From positions 81,834,162 to 81,898,161 of the forward strand of contig JAAALK010000079.1 of the NCBI GenBank assembly GCA_019279435.1: a stretch of DNA of 64,000 nucleotides, in the 5' to 3' direction. Under the pieces are notes generated by a model. The model saw nothing but the letters and a program-made list of their open reading frames with translations. It had not been told where the DNA came from and did no database searches. The DNA is from Zizania palustris (Eukaryota > Streptophyta > Magnoliopsida > Poales > Poaceae). Position numbers and translations under genes: made by a program. Each line of letters starts with the position of its first letter. The stretch's first letter is position 1. Below are positions 57,944 to 64,000 of this stretch, piece after piece.

Positions 57944-59279
57944 GTGCAGAAGTTGCTAGGCAAGATGAATTATTTGTGTCGCTTTATATCTAACTTATCT
58001 AGCAAGATTGATGCCTTTGTCTCCATACTCTGGTTAAAGAGTGAAGCCGAGTTCACTTGGGGGGCAAGTCAGCAAAGCGCCTTTGAAAAGATTAGAGAGT
58101 GCTTATCGTCGCCACCTATGGTGAGAGCACCAAAAGCCAAGATTCCGTTTTGGCTATACATTGCCGCCGAAGATAGCATGATTGGGGCCGTGCTAACCCA
58201 GGAGGTGGAGGGAAAATAGTACATCATCACGTTCTTGAGCCGTCGTCTGCTGGATGCCGAAACCAGGTACGCGTTCGTGGAACGTTTATGTCTATCACTT
58301 TACTATGCATGTACCAAATTACGTCATTATCTTCTCCCTACTACATGTATTGTCGCTTGCCAAACCGATGTTATAAAATACATGTTGCAAAAGCCGATTC
58401 TAAGTGGAAGAATCGGAAAGTGGGCTCTCTTATTCAGTATGATTTGGCCTATGAACCTCTAAGAGATATGAAAGGCCAAATTGTCACTAATTTTATAGTT
58501 GATCACCACATAGATGTCAGTTGGAGTAGCAATGTTGCTCTAATTGAAGTAGTATCATGGAAACTTTATTTTGATGGTTCAGCTTGCAAAAGTGGCCAAG
58601 GTATTGGAGTGGTTCTCATATCACCTAGTGGGATGCACTTTGAATCATCTGCCCATTTAGAATTTCCATCTACCAATAACCAAGCTGAATATGAGGCCTT
58701 ATTGCTAGGACTTAAATTGCTAGAATCCATAGGTGCTAGAAATGTTCATGCGCATGGTGATTCTCTTTTCGTAGTGCAACAAGTAGCTAAGAGTGCTCAA
58801 TGTCTTAATGGCTTGCTGAATAGTTACTTGGATAAATTCTAGACATAGTTGCTACTTTTGATGACTTCAAAATTTCTCACGTGTCAAGAGAAGCCAACTC
58901 CATTGCAAATGATTTGGCTCAGCAAGCATGTGGCTACCAAGTCAGGAGAGGAAAATTTTCTATACAGGAGAAGCCAATGCTTGGTCTCACTGTCGAAGCC
59001 AGAAGCTTTAGACAGGCACGAGGTCTGTCGAACCCTCCGGCCACCGGAGGGTGCCGCGTGCTGAAACCCTTAGGCCGGGACGCCTCATCCGCCGAAGGGT
59101 TTTACGTGCCGGAGCCCCTGCACCGAAGCCTGCTGGACAGTGGAGGTCTTCGGGAGCCAGATCCCTTCGACAGGAGGCTTCAGCCTGACCAACTTCACGC
59201 AGCCAGCTCAAGTAAGCTTCGGCAGGAGTGGGAAAGGCCCGGGGGCACTCAGAAATCAGTAGCTGGGACGTCACTCTAG
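57944..59279 (+). pseudogene. element C RNase H, archaeal-type RNase H and linker
   Basis: First RNase H includes IPFWLYIAAEDSMIGAVLTQ, a stop at 58217, and LLDAETRYAFVERLCLSL. The second includes LYFDGSACKSGQGIGVVLIS, NNQAEYEALLLGLKLL, HAHGDSLFVVQQVAK and SREANSIANDLAQQA with a stop at 58840. The linker 59000-59279 is in an open frame made largely of CCGAAG/CTTCGG-rich sequence. Confidence 0.9.
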
Positions 59280-59339
59280 GGAATTAGCTAGCAAACCCTT
59301 TAGAAGCCCATAAGAGCGATTGGAGAATTCCAATCATCC

Positions 59340-60572
59340 AGTATTTGAGAGACCCTAGTCAAAGGGTTGATCGGAAAGTTCGGCGACAAGCGTTTAAATT
59401 TGTGTTGCTAGATGATACTATATCACCGAACTGTTGATGGAGTACCATTAAAGTTTTTAGACGATGAACGGTCCTGGGTGGCTACGGGAGAAGTCCATGA
59501 AGGGCTTTGTGGCACTCATCAGTCGGCCCAGAAAATGAGTTGGATGCTCAAAAGAGTAGGTTTCTTCTGGCCGACTATGACTGAGGATTGTTTTAAGTAT
59601 TATAGAGGGTGTGAAGCGTGTTAAAAGTTTGGCAATATTCAGTTAGCTCCTGCTTCATTGCTTAACCCTATTATCAAGTCATGGCTGTTCTGAGGTTGGG
59701 GTTTAGACTTCATCGGCCAGATCCATCCTCCTTCTTCAAAAGGGCATTGGATCATGTTGATGGCGATGGATTACTTCACCAAATGGACCGAAGCCGTGCC
59801 TCTCAAGAATATGACTCACAATGAGCTACTTGATTTTATCTTGAAGCACATTATACATAGGTTCGGTATTCCCCAAACTCTCACTATAGATCAAGGTAGT
59901 TCATTTGTTTCTAAAGTGAGAGATTTTGCTGAACTTTATGGTATTAAGTTGGTAAACTCTTCACCATACTATGCTCAGACCAATGGTCAGGCTGAGTCTA
60001 GTAATAAAACTGTGATCATACTCATTAAGAGGAAAATCGAAGAGTTCCCTAAGAGGTGGCTTGAAGTGCTTTCCGAGGCGTTATGGACTTGTCGAATTGC
60101 AAAGCACGGTGCTACCAAAGTTAGTCCATATGAGTTAGTATATGGACAAGAAGTTGTTCTACCTGTAGAAGTAGATCTTGGCTCGTTAAGAGTTCTAAAG
60201 CAAGATGGCTTATCGGTCGATGAGTATGAGACTCTTTTGAAGGACAATCTAGAAGAAGTGACCGATAAGAGGTTAATGGCTTTATAAGCTATAGAAATAG
60301 ACAAAAGGAGAGTAGCTAAAGCCTACAATAAGAAGGTTAAACCAAAATCATTTCAAGTAGGTGACTTGGTTTGGAAGATGATTTTGCCTTTAGGCACAAA
60401 GAGCCCTAAATTTGGTAAATGGTCACCTAGTTGGGAAGGTCCTTTCAAAATAGCCGAAATCGCTCCTGGCAATGCATATGTGTTAGAATCTCTGCAAGGA
60501 GAGCGATTTCGAAGAGCTTTGAATGACGGGTACTTGAAAAGGTACTTCCCAAGTGTGTGGCAGACAACTTGA
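59340..60572 (+). pseudogene. element C integrase
   Basis: Zinc region GLCGTHQSAQKMSWMLKRVG and YYRGCEAC; the shared TGA at 59691-59693; core with MAMDYFTKWTEAVPLKN, TIDQGSSFVSK and AESSNKTVI giving an intact D, D, E; a stop near 60285; C-terminal module WSPSWEGPFKIAEI and RYFPSVWQTT. One codon is missing (SKVRDF against SKEVRDF in A). Confidence 0.92.
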
Positions 60573-60658
60573 AAATGTCGAAAGGCCGATACGAGAGGTA
60601 TCGTCCTTAGTCCGTTATGCTTTTAGTTCACTTAGTTCACTAAAATGCAGGGGGCATG

Positions 60659-61923
60659 TGTTCATTATCGGGCCGAAGCCCTACAGGCCGAAGGCCCATC
60701 GAGCTATGGGATTTGGAAGTTTCCACAGGCCTGCTACCTTTGGCCCGAAAGCCTTCGAAGGCCCACCTCACCGAAGCTTCGACCCGAGGAGCAGGCTCCG
60801 ATGGGCTTGGCCGAAGGCCCACTTCGAGCAGGAAATCAGAGATAGAGTTGAGTCTGATTCTGGGTAAGTTTTATCCCTACGCGTGATTAAGCTGAATCCT
60901 ATCAGATTAGGCTTAGAGATTAGAAGTCTAGCTCCTATAAATATAGGGGTGAGGCTGGTTCATGAACCACCCAACACAAAGCCTAGCTTTGAACCGTACC
61001 TTTATTTTTACCTTTACTTTTCTGCAATCTTCGTGGGTTTGCCTGGAAGCCCTCCTATGGCCACTTCGGAACAGTGGTAATCCTTGTTACTTCGCTTGTG
61101 AAGTATCCGTTAATCTACATAATAGATTTCTATCACCTTGTTACTTCACCTGTGAAGTATCCGCTAATCTGCTTAACAGATTGCTACCTTCGCTCTCTAG
61201 TGCAACACTTAGCAGAATTCGGTCCTTAGGCTGAAGTGGTACTTGATATCTGTTCTATTGCAGGTTTCCACTCGTGGAGTCCCTTCGCCAGAGGTGCTCG
61301 GAGCCAGGAGACTGGTTTCGGAGGATGCTAGAACACCCCTCGGCAGGAGTACTGCTTAGACTACCCATGCTGGACCATCACGCTGTTGTCGATTTGACCG
61401 AGTCCCGCACGCCAACACGCTTCACAATAGGCTTCATCACGACAGGCGTCGCCACGTTCGTGCCCCACGTCAGACAAAGTCACACCAGTGCGTTGCGTGT
61501 GAGTTATTTTATCGTGTCAGAGACTTCACGCCGAACCTCGCTATTCGGAGGTGATTGTCGCGTCGAGATCTGTTCGGAGCCCGCCTTCGGCCAGATCAGT
61601 CTGAACGCCGAAGGCACCCTTCGACGGGACCCTTCGCATCAGACGTCGAAGGTACCCTTCGGCGATACCCTTCGCACTGTACACTTCGGATCAGTCAGGC
61701 TCCGCTTGGCTTGCTGATTTGTTCTGTTTAATATATTTCTTTTCGGCTAATTGAGTTATTTCTGTGTGATCTGATTACCTGGCGACTCCACCCCCCTTAC
61801 CACGGTTAAGGGTAGTCAGAACGCGATGTCAGTGTTGTGTTACGCTTAGGCTTGTCCCTAAGTATCCGCACACTTTTGGATCATCGAACTGATCCAAGTG
61901 TGGGGCACATTTTCGTGTCAACA
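60659..61923 (+). repeat. element C 3' LTR, 1,265 bp
   Basis: Begins TGTTCATTATCGGGCC; compared with A about 80 bp are missing near the start. Ends GTGTCAACA. Preceded by a purine tract (GCAGGGGGC). Confidence 0.9.
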
Positions 61924-63008
61924 CTCACGTCCCACAAACCATCGTAAACCTAATCACATGCATCTTCTGTCGCTCATCGACTTCTTCCCCCATATCTAGC
62001 CACCGACGGATGCCTCCCACCTCTGCACCGCCACTAGTCGCCTCCTGCCTCTGCACCACTATCACTCACATATCTCCTTCATACCGCCATCGGCCACCTC
62101 CCGCCTTCGTGCCACCACCGCTTTCCTACCTCCTTCATGTCACCGCAGCTCACCTCCTGCCTCTGTGCCACCATCGATTACCTCCCGCCTCCATGTTGTC
62201 GTTGCTCACCTATCACCTCGTGCCACCATTGCTCGCCTCCCGCCTCTGCATAGCCCCATGCCATCGTTCATCTCCAACCTGCATGCCACCTACCCTCCTC
62301 TCCTCCTTCTCCTCGTATTGTTGGTGCTAAACCCCTCTCTATGCTCATCAACATCCCCTCTGCCGGAACCTGCACCCCGCGCACCTCTGCTCGCATACAG
62401 ATCGATGGTGTGTAGCCACTGCATTCCCCATTCTTGCTCTTTTATCCCTTCACTTTTATAGTTTTTAGTATAATTTTTGGCTTTTCACACTCTTTCCTTA
62501 TGGCTTAGTGCATCGCGAGATTCGACGCTTACAATCAGTCACGTGATGGAGCAAGATCAAGGCGGTGCTGCGGTGGCGTTAGAGAATCCAATCGCCGACT
62601 AAGGCACTATCGATTCCAGTTTTACTAAAAAGTAGAGGTTGTTTTTAATTGCTCTATTGGTCTGTATTTTTTTCATCTAATGCCTTTTTTCGGTTTATCT
62701 ATTCAGTATTCAATATCTAGTGTGTATGTAAAACATTTGTTCCTTTACAAGCATTTTCAATGATTGCCACCTCTTCATATTGATATTTCATGTGTCCAAG
62801 ACCATGTCATCTCTGAGCTCACATCTTTCCTTCAAAAGGTAAAGATGCATTGTACAGTGTTTGCTTTGATTTTCTGCGATGAAAAAATATCAATCTTATG
62901 GGCTAAAGTTTTATTTGATGGCCATTTTCCTAATAGGCCAACAAAGCTCTTAGGCAGTCAACATTGGGAACACTAAATTATCTCGTCGTTGGCTCATTGC
63001 ATCATCAT
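61924..63008. other. stretch without recognised gene; degenerate C-rich minisatellite in the first third
   Basis: CCTCCYGCCTCTG-type units start near 62013, 62041, 62097, 62153, 62181 and 62236, spaced about 28 or 55-58 bp. The ORFs here are products of that repeat. From 62460 to 63008 the sequence is AT-rich and I recognise nothing in it. Confidence 0.6.
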
Positions 63009-64000
63009 CATCAATAACAACAACATAGCCTTTCAGTCCTAAGCAAGTTGGGGTAGGCTAGAGCTGAAACCCAACAAGAACTACAAATCAGGGTTCAGAC
63101 ACATGAATAGTTGTTTTCCAAGCACTCATATTCATGGCTAAATCTTTGGGTAAATTCTATCCTTTCAAATCACCTTTTACTGTTTCTTCCCATGTCAATT
63201 TTAGTCTTCCTCTACCTATCTTCACTTTGTTGTCATGCCTTAGGGTTCCACTATGCACCGATGCCTCTGGAGGCCTCCGTTGGACATGTCCAAACCATCT
63301 CAACCGGTGTTTAATAAGCTTTTCTTCAATTGGTGCTACCCCTAACCTATTACATATATCCTCTTTCCAGACTCGATCCCTTCTCGTATGACCACAAATC
63401 CAACGTAACATACACACTTCCACAACACTAATCTGCTGGACATATCACCTTTTTGTAGGCCAATATTCTGCACCATACAATATTGTCGTTCTAATCGCCA
63501 TCCTATAGAACTTGCCTTTTAGCTTCAAAGGTACCCTCTTGTCATATAAAATTCCTGATGCTTGGCGCCACTTCATCCACCCTGTCTTGATTCTATGGTT
63601 AACATCCTCATCGACATTCCCTGATACTTGTAGCATTGATCCAAAATATCAAAATGCATCCTTCCTGGGCACTACTTGGCCTTCCAAACTGATATCTCCC
63701 TCCTCATGTGTAGTAGTTTCAAAGTCACATCTCATATATTCAGTTTTAGTTCTGCTGTGTCTAAAACCTTTTGACTCTAGGGTCTCCTACCACAACTCTA
63801 GTTTCCTATTTATTCTTGCTTAACTTTCATAAACTAGCACTACATCATCCGCGAAGAGCATACACCAGGGGATATTCCCTTGTATGTCCCTTGTGACCTC
63901 ATCCATCACCAAGGCAAATAGGTATGGGCTCAAAGCTGACCCTTGATGCAGTCCTATTTTAATCGGGAAGTCATTTAAGTCGCCATCACTTGTACGAACT
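63009..64000 (-). mobile_element. RTE-like LINE, 3' end, entering from the right
   Basis: Reverse-transcriptase C-terminal sequence on the minus strand: MLFADDVVL (YxDD-equivalent, about 63860), ESKGFRHSRTKTEYMRCDF, KGKFYRMAIRTTILYGAEYW, RWICGHTRRDRVWKEDICNR and GVAPIEEKLIKHRLRWFGHV. The 3' end carries CCCCAACTTGC and a TTG/TGATGA tail near 63036-63009. This wording and the TTG-type tail fit the RTE clade (family knowledge). Stops and frame changes make it a pseudo-element. The 5' part lies outside the window. Confidence 0.85.

Larger units (their letters stand above)
56818..61923 (+). mobile_element. Tat-type Ty3/gypsy element C, 5' truncated
   Basis: Begins within the protease-RT boundary and continues through RT, both RNase H domains and integrase to a complete 3' LTR (60659-61923). 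Gag, protease and its 5' LTR are missing. LTR and linkers carry the CGAAG/CTTCGG motif of A, so A and C are one subfamily. The integrase DDE triad is intact, but stops and frame changes occur. Confidence 0.92.

Noticed and set aside
62010..62461. Pro/Leu-rich ORFs
   Set aside because: Product of a degenerate C-rich minisatellite; no start context, domain or homology recognised.
62764..62976. 70-residue plus-strand ORF
   Set aside because: No recognised domain and no supporting context.

Overview
The window looks like nuclear DNA from a grass (Poaceae). It holds one 30-exon eukaryotic gene with canonical GT-AG introns, buried in Ty1/copia and Ty3/gypsy LTR retrotransposons and small grass-type MITEs. 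The species cannot be named from sequence alone, and 'grass' is an inference from the repeat types.

Left part (1-27,680): the 5' three quarters of an RRP5 (PDCD11-type) ribosome-biogenesis gene on the minus strand. The start codon is at 27513 and 30 exons (4,092 nt, 1,364 codons, no stop) can be followed to 5268. The gene leaves the window on the left, so its last S1 domains and C-terminal HAT/TPR repeats are not seen. Its introns carry a copia element (1-4792, sense), a gag-protease-only LTR element (14451-16879, antisense), a truncated gypsy element with a copia fragment inside its gag (18037-23030, antisense), several terminal-inverted-repeat elements, a 39-bp retro-insertion with a 19-bp target duplication, and a three-fold 220-bp tandem repeat that copies a splice donor. 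A TATA box and telomere-like motifs lie just upstream of the start.

Right part (27,680-64,000): a repeat nest. Three degenerate gypsy elements of the Tat type (gag, protease, RT, RNase H, second archaeal-type RNase H, integrase) are present: A (27868-39341, minus), B (44281-54502, plus) and C (56818-61923, plus). A is split by a 2,020-bp solo LTR. Around them lie a Mutator-type MITE, a PIF/Harbinger MITE, a Harbinger transposase relic, a hAT element rich in GAGCCGAGC motifs, LTR fragments in opposite orientation, minisatellites, long inverted repeats, and an RTE-like LINE entering from the right. The only other host-like coding sequence is a PARN-like poly(A) ribonuclease fragment (44089-44280), cut by element B and with its first catalytic Asp changed to Asn.

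The most unusual observations are a TAG-TAG-nn-ATG arrangement between protease and RT in all three Tat elements, a TGA at the same integrase codon in all three, subfamily-specific palindromic motifs spread through both LTRs and protein linkers, and a 24-bp inverted filler at the broken end of element A. I saw no clear candidate for a wholly new functional system; most of the right half is decayed transposon sequence.
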